Positions 24,468 through 34,260 of a DNA stretch of 52,225 nucleotides are shown here, piece by piece. The notes below the pieces were generated by a model, which was not told the origin of the DNA, did no database searches, and saw nothing but the letters and a program-made list of their open reading frames with translations. Both the position numbers and the translations under genes were made by a program. Each line of letters opens with the position of its first letter. Within the stretch, counting starts at the first letter, position 1. The DNA is taken from contig NZ_LJSD01000041.1 of NCBI RefSeq assembly GCF_001303895.1, positions 1 to 52,225 on the forward strand. Reading direction: 5' to 3'. The stretch comes from Mesorhizobium sp. 1M-11 (GTDB taxonomy: Bacteria > Pseudomonadota > Alphaproteobacteria > Rhizobiales > Rhizobiaceae).

Positions 24468-27422
24468 TTGCAGCATTCCACGCCTGCCGCCCCCGCAGTG
24501 CGCGAAACGCTTGATAGACTCCTGGCGAGCCAGACATTTGGACGCTCCGAGCGCGCGCGTGAATTGCTGCGCTATCTGGTGGAACGGGAACAAGCGGGCG
24601 AGGCCGACAAGCTCAAAGGCTTTTCCATCGCCGTCGATGTCTTTGGCAAGGATGCCGGGTTCGACCCCTCCACCGATGCCGTGGTGCGTGTGCAGGCGGG
24701 CAGACTGAGAGAATTGCTCGACCAGTATTTTAGCGGCGAAGGCGCAGGCGAACCGATCCGCATCGTCATTCCACGCGGCAGCTATATCCCGAGCTATGAA
24801 CCAAACGGGGTCAGAATTCCATCTCGGCAACAGCCGATCGAGCAGCAGGTTCCCGCCGTTCTGGAGCAGGTCCCCGCGACCGCATCGGCGAAACCCGTTT
24901 CCGCATCCGATGCGCAGGATCTGTCGGGTACAACAGTTATCCTGTTCAAGCATCTGCATGCCTTCTGGATCGCAATAGCGCTCTTTTTCATCATCATGAT
25001 CACTCTCATGGTGCTTATGCTGCGCCAGACCTATGGGCCGGAGGTCGTTTCGGGCACCAAAAGCAACGGCGGGTCCGCAATCGGCAATTCGATGGCGGCA
25101 ACATTGGAGAAGTTGCCAGCCGTCTATCTGGTTCTCGTAGAGAAGACCCCGCAGACCCAGCGCATTGAAACGATGTTGCGAGCTGGCCTTTCCAACATGG
25201 AAACGATCCAGTTCATAGACCGCAAGCCTGGCGAGGACGAAGCTCGAGCAAACAATCCGACGACCTTCGCCTTCAATCTTGGATCGGGCGCCACTCTTGG
25301 CAGCGTGACCATCGAAGTCAAAAATCTCAAAACGGGCCGTGTCCTCAATTCGGAAACGCTGTCTGCATTCGAAACCACCGCTTCACAGGCCAGCGATCAT
25401 GTGGCCAAGATTCTGGGCGACGTAACCGGCCCATTCGGTTCGATCTATGGTTATATCGAGCAAAACCGACTGCAGAACGATCTGACCACATGCGTCATCC
25501 TCTCGAAGACGTATCCGTCCGATCAGAGCGCCAAGAACCACGAAGCCGCCTATCGTTGTCTCGAAGATCTGGTCGCGCATGGCGAAGCATCCGCGATGAT
25601 CTATGCGCAGCTTGCAGGGCAGCAGCTGGACGCGATCGTCTGGGGCTATCCTTATCCGCCGGATCCAAGCGTGCAGCAGGCGATGGCTCTCGTGAACAAG
25701 GCCATCCAGATCGACCCGACCAGTTCCCGCGCCTATCGCATGGCCGCTTACGCCGAAGGGGTTGTCGGGAATCAGAAAGAGAGAGTTCGCTGGGCGAAGA
25801 AGGCCCTTGATGCAGCTCCCTATGATCTGAGGACTGTCTATCACTACGGCTGGGCGCTGGTGATGGCAGGAAACTATCAGGAGGGCACGGCACTTCTGGC
25901 GCGCAGCCTCAATCTCGCCAATCCGCACAGCAAATGGCTCGACTATGCCCTCTTCCAGGGCGCCTTCATGGAAGGCGATCAGGAGTTGCAGAAACGCGCG
26001 GCATTGGCGTTATCGGCAGTGGAACCCCAGCCTGAATACCTCGCAGCGCAGCTCATCGTAGCTGTAAACAGCCGCGACAATACCGAAGCGGCGCGGATAC
26101 TGACGGAGATCAACGACAAATTCCCCGAATTCGCAGCGAGCCCGCGCGCGATGTTCCTCAAAAATCACTATCCACCCGATTTGACTGAAAAACTGCTGCA
26201 AGCGTTGTCGGCTGCCGGTTTGCCACGTACCGCGCCTGCCGGGACCGAACCATTGCAAGCTCCACCCGCCGTCGCCCTTCCGGGTTCGGAAGATCTACCG
26301 ACCGTGTACTTGACGGTGAAGGGAACCGGGAGCGCGGTGGAACGTGTTGTTACGGCCCTTCGCGCAGGGCTGACACATTTTGAAACCATCAATTTTGTCG
26401 GGCGGGAGCCAGCCCCGGATCGTAACAAAGCAGCGGACGGAACGAGCTTCGTCTTCAATGTCCAGTCAGGCCCTACGACAGGCAGCGTGGCTGTTGAGGT
26501 GCAAAACCTGCGAAGCGATACGGTCGTTCTGTCCCGCAATCTGGCGGCCTTCGACGCCACCACGTCCCAGGTCGGTCCGCAGGTCGGGAAGATCCTCGGT
26601 GATACCGCGCCCGTTTCAGGCGCCATTTACACCTTTCTGGCACGAAATGGCCTCGCCAAGGGTTTGGTTGATTGCCTGATCCAGGAGAATGCTTTCGAAC
26701 TCGCAGCCAACGCCAAGATTCACGAAAGCGCCTATCGTTGTTTCGAAGCCCTGGCCAACAGCGATGCCAAGTCGTCAATCGTCTATTCGAGCCTGTCGAC
26801 TTTAACCACGACCGGCCTGATCTGGCGCTATGCCTACCCGCTCAACGCCTCGCTGGAAAAAGCCGGGGAGTTCGCGCAACGCGCGATACAAGCGGACCCC
26901 TCGTCTCCGCGCGCCTACAATGCCAAAGCCTATATATCGAACCGACTGGGCATATGGGCAGACACCGTGCAGTGGACCTCCAAGGCGTACGAGATTAACC
27001 CATATGATCCCCAGGCGATCGCCTCTTACGCTTATGCGCTTACCTTCAGCGGCGACTATGCAAAGGGCATGGCTGTCATGACTCAGGCAATCGAAGCTGC
27101 AAACGGCGCGCACGCCGCGTGGTGGGACTACGGCCTTTTTGCAAGTGCCTATATGCAAGGCGACAAGGAGCTTGCGGCCAGGGCGGTTGCTCCTCTCGCA
27201 AGCGTCGCTCCCAATCCGCTTTTTCTCACGGGCAGATTGATCGTCGCATCCGAAGGCGGCAACCCGGGCTTGGTGAAAGACATCGTCGATCAATTGGAAG
27301 CAAATTTCCCAACATTCATGGCCGACCCGCGGGCAACTCTCACCAAGCGCAACTACCCGCCTGATATGGTAGAGAAGTTCATTGGAGCCCTTCGGACAGC
27401 GGGAGTGAGCGGCGCGACCTGA
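24468..27422 (+). CDS. Membrane protein: N-terminal DNA-binding-like domain, TM helix, two tandem TPR modules
   Basis: This 984-residue protein must start at the TTG at 24468: an in-frame TGA lies 12 bp upstream, no ATG occurs early, and GAGAGG precedes the TTG. Residues about 1-105 resemble the domain found before TPR or cyclase modules in rhizobia (FGRSERARELLRYLVE, STDAVVRVQAGRLRELLDQY, IVIPRGSYIPSYEP). One membrane helix follows at about 164-187. The remainder is a tandem duplication: module 1 (about 213-585, LPAVYLVLVEK) and module 2 (about 606-984, LPTVYLTVKGT), each ending in TPR-like helices and a NYPPDMVEKF-type tail. It may be a membrane signalling or scaffold protein. No enzymatic motif was seen. 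Confidence 0.8.
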   Translation: MQHSTPAAPAVRETLDRLLASQTFGRSERARELLRYLVEREQAGEADKLKGFSIAVDVFGKDAGFDPSTDAVVRVQAGRLRELLDQYFSGEGAGEPIRIVIPRGSYIPSYEPNGVRIPSRQQPIEQQVPAVLEQVPATASAKPVSASDAQDLSGTTVILFKHLHAFWIAIALFFIIMITLMVLMLRQTYGPEVVSGTKSNGGSAIGNSMAATLEKLPAVYLVLVEKTPQTQRIETMLRAGLSNMETIQFIDRKPGEDEARANNPTTFAFNLGSGATLGSVTIEVKNLKTGRVLNSETLSAFETTASQASDHVAKILGDVTGPFGSIYGYIEQNRLQNDLTTCVILSKTYPSDQSAKNHEAAYRCLEDLVAHGEASAMIYAQLAGQQLDAIVWGYPYPPDPSVQQAMALVNKAIQIDPTSSRAYRMAAYAEGVVGNQKERVRWAKKALDAAPYDLRTVYHYGWALVMAGNYQEGTALLARSLNLANPHSKWLDYALFQGAFMEGDQELQKRAALALSAVEPQPEYLAAQLIVAVNSRDNTEAARILTEINDKFPEFAASPRAMFLKNHYPPDLTEKLLQALSAAGLPRTAPAGTEPLQAPPAVALPGSEDLPTVYLTVKGTGSAVERVVTALRAGLTHFETINFVGREPAPDRNKAADGTSFVFNVQSGPTTGSVAVEVQNLRSDTVVLSRNLAAFDATTSQVGPQVGKILGDTAPVSGAIYTFLARNGLAKGLVDCLIQENAFELAANAKIHESAYRCFEALANSDAKSSIVYSSLSTLTTTGLIWRYAYPLNASLEKAGEFAQRAIQADPSSPRAYNAKAYISNRLGIWADTVQWTSKAYEINPYDPQAIASYAYALTFSGDYAKGMAVMTQAIEAANGAHAAWWDYGLFASAYMQGDKELAARAVAPLASVAPNPLFLTGRLIVASEGGNPGLVKDIVDQLEANFPTFMADPRATLTKRNYPPDMVEKFIGALRTAGVSGAT

Positions 27423-28222
27423 TGACCTCAACGAGCCTTTTTGCCCACAAACAGGGAACTGGGTCGGACACAATTGTGCTGCTGCACGGATTTGGCGGCT
27501 CACACAGCGTCTGGACAGAGATAGGATTTCAACTTGCCAGCGAGGCCGGGATCATCGCCTATGACCTACCGGGCCATGGTGCCTCCCTGAAAGTCGAAGG
27601 CGCGCGGTCGCCCAAACAGATAGCCGGGGCCATTCTTGCCGACATCGTGGAACGTGACGTCGATCGCATCCATTTGGTCGGCCATTCGATGGGCGGAGCC
27701 GTGGCGACCTTGATGGCGCTCTCGGCCCCGGAGCGCTTTGCGTCGCTGACACTGTTGGCGCCGGGAGGCTATGGCGAAGAGATTGATGCGCCCCTGCTGC
27801 GCCGATTTGCAAAGGCTTCTCAGGTCGATGAAATCCGGGCATGCCTGGCCGCGATGTCGGGCCCCGGGCACATCGTCTCCGAGCAGGCGGTTGCCGACGC
27901 CGAGACCATGCGAGCCTATCCTGGCCAGAAGGAGAAGCTCGCTGAGATTGTGAAGGCCATCACTCGTGGAGGACGCCAGGGAATCATCCCTGCCGAACTG
28001 GTCGCCGGTCTTGCAATGCCTGTCGCCGTGGTCTGGGGCGTATTGGACTCCATCCTGCCCGTCAGCCAGGCCGATAATTTGCCTGAACATTTCGACCTGC
28101 ACCTGGTGCCGGTCGCCGGCCATATGCTGACCGACGAGGTGCCCAGCCTGATCGTCGAGCTGCTGCGCGGTATCCTGCGAAATCAGGCAAGCAGTTCGAT
28201 TTCGACATTCGAATCCCGCTGA
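27422..28222 (+). CDS. Alpha/beta hydrolase
   Basis: This 266-residue protein has the oxyanion-hole HGFGGSHSVWTE, the nucleophile elbow LVGHSMGGAVATLMAL, and the histidine in VPVAGHMLTDEVP. The aspartate is probably in VVWGVLDSILPVSQ. It resembles acetoin-dehydrogenase-associated and lysophospholipase-type hydrolases, but no acetoin genes are near. Its ATG shares one base with the TGA of the TPR protein gene, implying coupled expression and perhaps a joint function. Confidence 0.87.
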   Translation: MTSTSLFAHKQGTGSDTIVLLHGFGGSHSVWTEIGFQLASEAGIIAYDLPGHGASLKVEGARSPKQIAGAILADIVERDVDRIHLVGHSMGGAVATLMALSAPERFASLTLLAPGGYGEEIDAPLLRRFAKASQVDEIRACLAAMSGPGHIVSEQAVADAETMRAYPGQKEKLAEIVKAITRGGRQGIIPAELVAGLAMPVAVVWGVLDSILPVSQADNLPEHFDLHLVPVAGHMLTDEVPSLIVELLRGILRNQASSSISTFESR

Positions 28223-28315
28223 AGCCTTTCAGAAATCATTCCGACACAATCGCGATGGATGAAATCCGTCCCGGTTCATGTTAACCGGTGGTTTACCAAA
28301 CCGCGAGGCAAGACG

Positions 28316-28939
28316 ATGCCGGAAGCAGGCGAAACCGTAACTCCCATCAACCAGGCGCGCAGCAAGCTGTCGGAGGCCGTTCGCGATGTGAAGAACGCTC
28401 TGGCCGATCGTGACGATGTCGTCGTCGACATGCGTGAAGCTCATCGCATGCGTCTTGAATTGCTGGCCTCAGAACTGGCGCCGGTCTTTGCCGATGTGCC
28501 ATCCGATATCGACTATTTCGATTTCGCGCTGTCTTCAGGACTGCAGCCACGCCTGTGGATTGACGCCGTCAGCCATGTCGCGATGGGCCGGGACCGCCGA
28601 ACCTATCGCTTCGTCAAGGACACCCGCCTTGGCCGTGTCGTGTTGGCTGAATCCCAGGACATGAAGATCGTTGGCGACCAGGTCACCCGCTACCTGGCCG
28701 AGCGTCTGATCGAACGGCAACGCCTTATGGAAGGCGGTATCGAACCGGTGGAACGGCCCACGCCTCAGGCCAGTTCGGAAGTGGAACCAAAACCCCAGAC
28801 CGCGGACGGCCCAACGCGTGGACGCACGATCCTCGGCGGGTTTGGCCTGGTGCTGCTTGGCGCCCTCGTTGGCCTCGGTGTCTCGGCGGCGCTGTTTTGG
28901 GACCGCCTCGTACCATTGATCGAAAGCCTCAAGCTGTAG
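28316..28939 (+). CDS. Hypothetical protein with C-terminal membrane anchor
   Basis: This 207-residue protein starts at the ATG at 28316 (MPEAGETVTPINQARSKLSE), preceded by GAGG; a frame from 28259 would add a less protein-like N-terminus. The soluble part includes DVVVDMREAHRMRLELLASE and RRTYRFVKDTRLGRVVLAES. A proline-rich linker leads to one membrane helix (ILGGFGLVLLGALVGLGVSA) near the C-terminus, so the body probably faces the cytoplasm. I do not recognise the family. Its 3' end overlaps the convergent phosphoesterase gene by 11 bp. Confidence 0.75.
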   Translation: MPEAGETVTPINQARSKLSEAVRDVKNALADRDDVVVDMREAHRMRLELLASELAPVFADVPSDIDYFDFALSSGLQPRLWIDAVSHVAMGRDRRTYRFVKDTRLGRVVLAESQDMKIVGDQVTRYLAERLIERQRLMEGGIEPVERPTPQASSEVEPKPQTADGPTRGRTILGGFGLVLLGALVGLGVSAALFWDRLVPLIESLKL

Positions 28940-29849
28940 ATCTCTCCGGTTCGACGCCCAGTTCCAATGTCTGAAGGTCGGCAGGGGCGAGCGCAGGTCC
29001 GGTGAGGCCACGGCGCGTCAACCCGATACGCCAACCGTCCGCCGCTCTTTCGATCTCGATCAGGTTGTACTGGGCAGCAGGATGCCGCCCTCCCGGCCCC
29101 TGCCCTGCTGCCGCGACGCCCACAACCGGCAGTCGGTTGGTACGCCCGATCCAGAACAGCGTTGGGTCGTGCGAATGGCCATGCAGCACAAGCTCGGCGC
29201 CATGCTGCTTGACGAGCTTCTGAAACCGGCGGATGCCGAAAAGTCGCTTGGTCTGGGCCACTGCACCGCGGATCGGCGGATGATGGATGAGGATCACCCT
29301 GCACAGGCCCCGCTTGCCCGTTTCGTCCAGGAGCTTTGCCAAACGCTCAGCCTGCTTCTCCTCGAAGAAACCATTTGCCATGAATGGCGCGGTTGCTCGC
29401 GCGGTAGATACCCCGATCAGCGCGACTTCGCCTCGCAATCTCAGATACGGGAAACTGTGGCGATCGACCTGGATGTTGGCGCCATCGCCGCTCATCCAGG
29501 GTGCCCAGGCGCGACATGCCTTGTCGAAGGCCCCGGGCACATAGGCGTCGTGATTGCCGGGCACCACGGAAACATCACGTGGCGATCCAAGCATTTCCAG
29601 CCACAACCGGGCCAATTCGATTTCGCTGTCCAGCGCCAGATTGACCAGATCTCCTGTTACCGCAATGTGGTCGGCGCCACCTGCCTTGAGGTCAGCCACC
29701 AGCGTGTCGATGACGGCGTCGTGCATGGTACGGCGGCGGTTGCGTTGCCAGTTGACGTAGCCCAGCACGCGCTTGGAGGCGAGATCGCGATACGATACAC
29801 CGGGCAGCGGGCCGAGATGGGCGTCGGAGAGATGCGCAAGCCTGAACAT
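28929..29849 (-). CDS. Calcineurin-like metallophosphoesterase
   Basis: This 306-residue enzyme has all five metallophosphatase blocks: LAHLSDAHLG, VTGDLVNLAL, VVPGNHDAY, LIHHPPIRGA and VLHGHSHDPTLFW. It therefore should bind two metal ions and hydrolyse a phosphodiester or phosphomonoester. It resembles Icc/CpdA-like proteins in block order but also carries a long central insert, so the substrate (cAMP, lipid or nucleotide) is not assignable. It stands divergent from the Nudix hydrolase gene with a 52-bp gap. Confidence 0.9.
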   Translation of the reverse strand: MFRLAHLSDAHLGPLPGVSYRDLASKRVLGYVNWQRNRRRTMHDAVIDTLVADLKAGGADHIAVTGDLVNLALDSEIELARLWLEMLGSPRDVSVVPGNHDAYVPGAFDKACRAWAPWMSGDGANIQVDRHSFPYLRLRGEVALIGVSTARATAPFMANGFFEEKQAERLAKLLDETGKRGLCRVILIHHPPIRGAVAQTKRLFGIRRFQKLVKQHGAELVLHGHSHDPTLFWIGRTNRLPVVGVAAAGQGPGGRHPAAQYNLIEIERAADGWRIGLTRRGLTGPALAPADLQTLELGVEPERSTA

Positions 29850-29901
29850 GAAACCTTCTTAAGCGACCGATCGTTCGCAATCCACCTGTGGTTCATCTGA
29901 A

Positions 29902-30402
29902 ATGACTGGCAACGATCCCGAACAACCCTTCCGCCAGAGCGGCTGGCCACGCCTACGGACAAAATTCTTTCACCTCCTGTTCCTGCTAAGGCGACCGATG
30001 ACCCTCGGCGTGCGGGGACTTGTCTATGACCGCGAGCGCAATTCGATCTTTCTCATCCGCCACACCTATGTTCCCGGCTGGCAATTGCCGGGCGGCGGTG
30101 TCGAGAAAGGCGAGACGATGGAAGAAGCGCTCGCCCGCGAACTCGAGGAAGAGGGCAACATCGCGATTTCAGCGGCGCCAGTGCTGAAATCCATGCACTT
30201 CAACAGGCTCTCGAGCCCGCGTGACCATGTCGGACTCTACCTGATCGAGGCCTTCCGTCAGATCGGGCCGAAACGTCCCGATCACGAAATCGCCGAAGCC
30301 GGCTTCTTCCCGCTCGACCGACTGCCTGAAGGCACGACACCGGCGACCTTGAGGCGCCTCGCCGAGACATTCCATGGCGTGACGGTTTCGCCCTACTGGT
30401 AG
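29902..30402 (+). CDS. Nudix hydrolase
   Basis: This 166-residue protein contains a complete Nudix box, GGGVEKGETMEEALARELEE followed by EGN, with the REL-EE metal-binding glutamates in place. The N-terminal MTLGVRGLVYDRERNSIFLI is the usual first strand pair. Nudix enzymes hydrolyse nucleoside diphosphates linked to other moieties; the specific substrate cannot be told. It ends 1 bp before the convergent hydroquinone reductase stop. Confidence 0.9.
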   Translation: MTGNDPEQPFRQSGWPRLRTKFFHLLFLLRRPMTLGVRGLVYDRERNSIFLIRHTYVPGWQLPGGGVEKGETMEEALARELEEEGNIAISAAPVLKSMHFNRLSSPRDHVGLYLIEAFRQIGPKRPDHEIAEAGFFPLDRLPEGTTPATLRRLAETFHGVTVSPYW

Positions 30403-30403
30403 A

Positions 30404-31390
30404 TCATGCTGCCTTCTTGAACCGCGCGCGGTCGTGCGGAGCCAGATGATCCATCTCCGGTCCGACAGGGACGATGCCGGTCGGATTGATGTTGCGATGG
30501 CTGGCGTAGTAGTGGGCCTTGATGTGGTGCATGTCGACCGTCTGAGCCACTCCCGGCACCTGATAAAGATCACGCAGGTAGTTCGAGAGGTTCGGGTAGT
30601 CGCCAATGCGGCGCAGGTTGCATTTGAAATGGCCGACATAAACTGGATCGAAACGGACAAGCGTCGTGAACAGGCGCCAGTCCGCTTCGGTGAGACGATC
30701 GCCGACGAGATAGCGTTGGCGCGATAATCTCGTTTCCAACCTGTCGAGCGTCGCAAACAAATCCGCGAATGCTTCCTCGTATGCAGCCTGGCTCGTCGCG
30801 AAACCGGCGCGATAGACGCCATTGTTGACGGCCCCATAGACCTCTTCATTGACGGCATCGATTTCGGCGCGCAGTGCCTGCGGATAGAAATCGACCGTTG
30901 AATCTCCCCATTCATCGAAGGCCGAGTTCAACATGCGAATGATCTCGGACGACTCGTTGGAAACGATCGTCTGCTCTTTCCTGTCCCACAGAACAGGCAC
31001 GGTGACGCGGCCGGAATAGGCCGGATCGGCCTTGGTGTAGATCTGGTGGAGGAAGTCGAGACCGTAGAGCGTATCTCCCGTCGCGCCGTCTTCAGGCAGG
31101 AAAATCCAGCCATTTTCGAGCATCAGATGGTGCACGACCGAGACGGAGATCACCTTTTCGAGCTTCTTCAGCTCCCGGAAGATAAGCGTGCGATGCGCCC
31201 AGGGACAGGCCAGCGAAACATAGAGGTGATAGCGGCCGGGCTCGGCTTTGAAACCACGCGAACGGCCTTCCGCCGGCTTGCCGTCGACGGTTATCCAGTC
31301 GCGCCACTGCGATTGGGAGCGTTCGAACCTGCCGCTGCTACCGGTATCGTACCAGCGGTCGTGCCATTTGCCATCGACAAGCAAACCCAT
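30404..31390 (-). CDS. Glutathionyl-hydroquinone reductase (YqjG/ECM4 family)
   Basis: This 328-residue xi-class glutathione transferase-like protein has the catalytic cysteine in YHLYVSLACPWAHRTLIFRE and the thioredoxin-fold GSH site near VPVLWDRKEQTIVSNESSEI, followed by an all-helical C-terminal domain with LVGDRLTEADWRLFTTLVRF. Enzymes of this family reduce glutathionyl-hydroquinones to hydroquinones with glutathione. Length and motif order fit well. It converges with the Nudix gene and is divergent from the GNAT gene. Confidence 0.93.
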   Translation of the reverse strand: MGLLVDGKWHDRWYDTGSSGRFERSQSQWRDWITVDGKPAEGRSRGFKAEPGRYHLYVSLACPWAHRTLIFRELKKLEKVISVSVVHHLMLENGWIFLPEDGATGDTLYGLDFLHQIYTKADPAYSGRVTVPVLWDRKEQTIVSNESSEIIRMLNSAFDEWGDSTVDFYPQALRAEIDAVNEEVYGAVNNGVYRAGFATSQAAYEEAFADLFATLDRLETRLSRQRYLVGDRLTEADWRLFTTLVRFDPVYVGHFKCNLRRIGDYPNLSNYLRDLYQVPGVAQTVDMHHIKAHYYASHRNINPTGIVPVGPEMDHLAPHDRARFKKAA

Positions 31391-31660
31391 CCACTTTCCT
31401 CCTGTCTTCTGGTTTCAATTTAGGAGGCGTGCCGGGCCTGGGGAATGCATTTTGGCTGAACACACTGTCAAACGCTGGCGCAACGCCAATCAAAACATCG
31501 ATTGCGATCAAGAAAGTTTGATGCTAGCGGAAAATCCGCATGTTCGACTTTGCAACGATCCGGTTCGACCGACGACGAAAGATCGCCCGCGCTTGAAGCG
31601 CTGACTGGCGAACGCTGCCGCTTGCAGCAACCTTTCCTTGCATACCGGAACGCAAAGACC

Positions 31661-32206
31661 ATGAGCCTTGCCGACGTGACCTACCTGCCGGAAACCCCGG
31701 CGTATGATCCCGAGATCGAATCCATCAACGAGGAAGCCTTCGGGCCTGGGCGGTTCACCCGCGCCGCCTACAAGATCCGCGAAGGCGGTCCCCATGAACG
31801 CGACCTCTCTTTCGTGGCCGTGAGCGGCACTACCGTGGTCGCCTCGGTGCGTATGACCCGTATCATGGCGGGTTCCGGCAAGGCATTGCTTCTTGGACCT
31901 TTGGCGGTGCGCCCTGCCTTCAAGAATCTCGGCATCGGCCGCAAACTCGTGGCTATGGCACTGGAAGCAGCGGTGAAGGCCGGTGCGGCTTGCGTCGTCC
32001 TGGTCGGTGATGAACCCTACTACGGTCCGCTTGGCTTCAAGCGAATCCCGCGCGGACAGATTTCTATGCCACGACCCGTCGATCTCGATCGTCTCCTGGC
32101 ACACGAAATCGAACCCGGCGCCGTGGCCAGACTGACCGGCATGGTCCATCACGCCGACCAGGTCGGCCATGACGCCGACCGTGTCGGCGCCATCGAGCCG
32201 GCGTAA
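31661..32206 (+). CDS. GNAT-family N-acetyltransferase
   Basis: This 181-residue protein begins at the ATG at 31661 ([20 protein letters not shown]); a longer frame from 31502 would add an unrelated N-terminus. Motif A is [20 protein letters not shown] with the acetyl-CoA pyrophosphate loop, followed by [20 protein letters not shown], the usual YYGPLGF signature of YhbS-like acetyltransferases. The acceptor is unknown. The gene precedes the SDR gene by 88 bp and may be transcribed alone. Confidence 0.87.
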   Translation: MSLADVTYLPETPAYDPEIESINEEAFGPGRFTRAAYKIREGGPHERDLSFVAVSGTTVVASVRMTRIMAGSGKALLLGPLAVRPAFKNLGIGRKLVAMALEAAVKAGAACVVLVGDEPYYGPLGFKRIPRGQISMPRPVDLDRLLAHEIEPGAVARLTGMVHHADQVGHDADRVGAIEPA

Positions 32207-32294
32207 CGCGACGTCATCCGTCCCAGATTGCCTTGCCTGTTGCAGCGCCTGCCGCGGGCCCATAGCATATTCCAACGAGCGAGGAGAACAGCGC

Positions 32295-33056
32295 ATGAAC
32301 CCACACGGCCAGATCGCAATCGTGACCGGCGGCGGCTCGGGTCTTGGCGAAGCGACGGCGCGCGCGCTGGCGGCCAAGGGGGCCAAGGTCGCCCTCTTCG
32401 ATGTTGGCATTGACCGTGCTGACAAGGTGGCAGCGGACATCGGCGGCATCGCTGTCAAATGCGATGTCTCCAGCGCAGAGAACGGGGCGGCGGCGGTGGC
32501 CGAGGTTGCGAAATCGCTTGGAGAGCCGCGGATCCTGGTGAATTGCGCCGGCGTAGCCATCGGCGTGAAGACGGTTGGTAAGGACGGCCCGCATCCCCTC
32601 GACCAATACCGCAGGGTGATCGAGGTCAATCTGATCGGCAGCTTCAACATGATCCGGCTGGTTGCAGATCGCGCCGCCAAGCTTGAACCACTGACCGGTG
32701 GCGAGCGCGGCGTCATCGTCAACACCGCCTCGGTTGCCGCCTTCGACGGACAGATCGGGCAAGCCGCCTATTCGGCCTCCAAAGGCGGGGTGGTCGGCAT
32801 GACCTTGCCGGTGGCACGCGACCTCGCCCGCTCCGGTATCCGCGTCTGTACGATCGCGCCCGGCATCTTCAAGACACCCATGATGGCCGGCATGCCACAG
32901 GAGGTGCAGGATTCGCTCGGCGCTGCCGTACCCTTTCCGTCCCGGCTCGGCGAGCCGTCCGAATATGCGGCTCTAGCGCTGCATATCGTCGAGAACCAGA
33001 TGTTGAACGGCGAAACCATCCGCCTGGATGGCGCCATCCGCATGGCGCCGAAATAG
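32295..33056 (+). CDS. SDR dehydrogenase, 3-hydroxyacyl-CoA dehydrogenase type II-like
   Basis: This 253-residue protein starts at the ATG at 32295, 8 bp after GAGGAG. It shows the classical SDR features: [20 protein letters not shown] for NAD binding, [10 protein letters not shown], and the Tyr-x-x-x-Lys pair in [20 protein letters not shown] with the serine in VNTASVAAF. The [13 protein letters not shown] context and the C-terminal [20 protein letters not shown] resemble the HSD17B10/HADH2 group that oxidises 3-hydroxyacyl-CoA. The acyl-CoA racemase-like gene begins 4 bp downstream, supporting a role in fatty or branched-chain acyl-CoA breakdown. Confidence 0.88.
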   Translation: MNPHGQIAIVTGGGSGLGEATARALAAKGAKVALFDVGIDRADKVAADIGGIAVKCDVSSAENGAAAVAEVAKSLGEPRILVNCAGVAIGVKTVGKDGPHPLDQYRRVIEVNLIGSFNMIRLVADRAAKLEPLTGGERGVIVNTASVAAFDGQIGQAAYSASKGGVVGMTLPVARDLARSGIRVCTIAPGIFKTPMMAGMPQEVQDSLGAAVPFPSRLGEPSEYAALALHIVENQMLNGETIRLDGAIRMAPK

Positions 33057-33060
33057 GCCG

Positions 33061-34236
33061 ATGACGGAGGCCACCCCGCAGGGAGCCAAAAGCGGACCGC
33101 TGGCCGGACTTGCGGTGATCGAAATGGCGGGATTAGGCCCTGTCCCGCTTGCCGCTCTCATGCTTTCCGAGATGGGAGCGACGGTGCTCCGCATCGAGCG
33201 CAGTGGCCCCACCCGGCATATCATGCCGCTGCCGGTCGAATATGATCTCGACCGGCATGGCCGCGATATCCTTGCCCTGGATCTGAAGCGTCCTGAATGC
33301 GTCGAACTGGTGCTGCGGCTTGCCGAGAAAGCCGACATCTTGATCGAAGGCTTCCGACCGGGCGTGATGGAACGGCTCGGTCTCGGACCAGATGGGATCC
33401 TGGCGCGCAATCCGGCGCTGGTCTACGGACGCATGACAGGTTTCGGACAGGACGGCCCCCTTGCCGAGCGCGCCGGTCACGACATCACCTATCTTGCTTA
33501 TTCCGGTATCCTGCACGCTATCGGTCACGAGGGTGGAAGACCGGTGCCGCCGCTCAACCTGGTTGGCGACTATGGTGGCGGGACAATGATGCTGATCGCC
33601 GGGCTGCTTGCCGCCCTGTTCCAACGCTCGCGCAGCGGTAGGGGTCAGGTCGTCGACACGGCCATGGTCGAAGGAGCCTCCATGCTCACCCTCCCGCTTC
33701 AGGCCGCAATGGCGGCGGGCCTCTGGAACGATCGGCGCGGCGTCAACCTTCTCGATTCCGGTTGCCCCTTTTATGACACCTACGAAACCGCCGACCGCCA
33801 CCATATCGCCATCGGGTGTCTGGAGCCGCAATTTTTTGCGGAATTTGCCCGTCTGCTGCCACTCGATCAGCAATTCGTAGCGGGTCAGTATGATCAGAAA
33901 CTCTGGCCGCGGATGCGCGAAACCATAGCCGCGCGGGTGCGCGAGAAGTCCCGCGGCGAATGGGACCGGCTTTTTGCCGGGACCGACGCTTGTGTCGCGC
34001 CGGTATTGTCCTTCACCGAGGCGCGGCAGCATCCACACAATCGTGCGCGCGCCGCTTTCGTCAATGTCGGCCGCTTCCCCAGACCGGCTCCTGCTCCTCG
34101 CTTTTCGGCGACGCCATCCGCGGCAAGCGGACCCGCTTCCGAAAACGAACGGACGGTTGCCTCGATCCTGGCACGCTTCGGTTTTCAGGAAGACGAAACT
34201 GCGACCCTTGTCAAAACCGGTGTCATCGGCCGATAA
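33061..34236 (+). CDS. CaiB/BaiF-family protein, alpha-methylacyl-CoA racemase-like
   Basis: This 391-residue protein starts at the ATG at 33061. It has the family III CoA-transferase fold: AGLAVIEMAGLGPVPLAALM, DILIEGFRPGVMERLGLGPD and GRMTGFGQDGPLAERAGHDI. The His in AGHDI and the Asp in NLVGDYGGG match the catalytic pair of alpha-methylacyl-CoA racemase rather than the single Asp of formyl-CoA transferases. It would interconvert (R)- and (S)-2-methylacyl-CoA for beta-oxidation. It is 4 bp behind the SDR gene, likely the same operon. Confidence 0.87.
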   Translation: MTEATPQGAKSGPLAGLAVIEMAGLGPVPLAALMLSEMGATVLRIERSGPTRHIMPLPVEYDLDRHGRDILALDLKRPECVELVLRLAEKADILIEGFRPGVMERLGLGPDGILARNPALVYGRMTGFGQDGPLAERAGHDITYLAYSGILHAIGHEGGRPVPPLNLVGDYGGGTMMLIAGLLAALFQRSRSGRGQVVDTAMVEGASMLTLPLQAAMAAGLWNDRRGVNLLDSGCPFYDTYETADRHHIAIGCLEPQFFAEFARLLPLDQQFVAGQYDQKLWPRMRETIAARVREKSRGEWDRLFAGTDACVAPVLSFTEARQHPHNRARAAFVNVGRFPRPAPAPRFSATPSAASGPASENERTVASILARFGFQEDETATLVKTGVIGR

Positions 34237-34260
34237 GTGGACAGTGATATTCATCTTATT

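Noticed and set aside
23032..24537. 501-codon open frame on the minus strand
   Set aside because: It lies antisense to leuA, and its codon pattern follows from the third-position GC bias of that gene.
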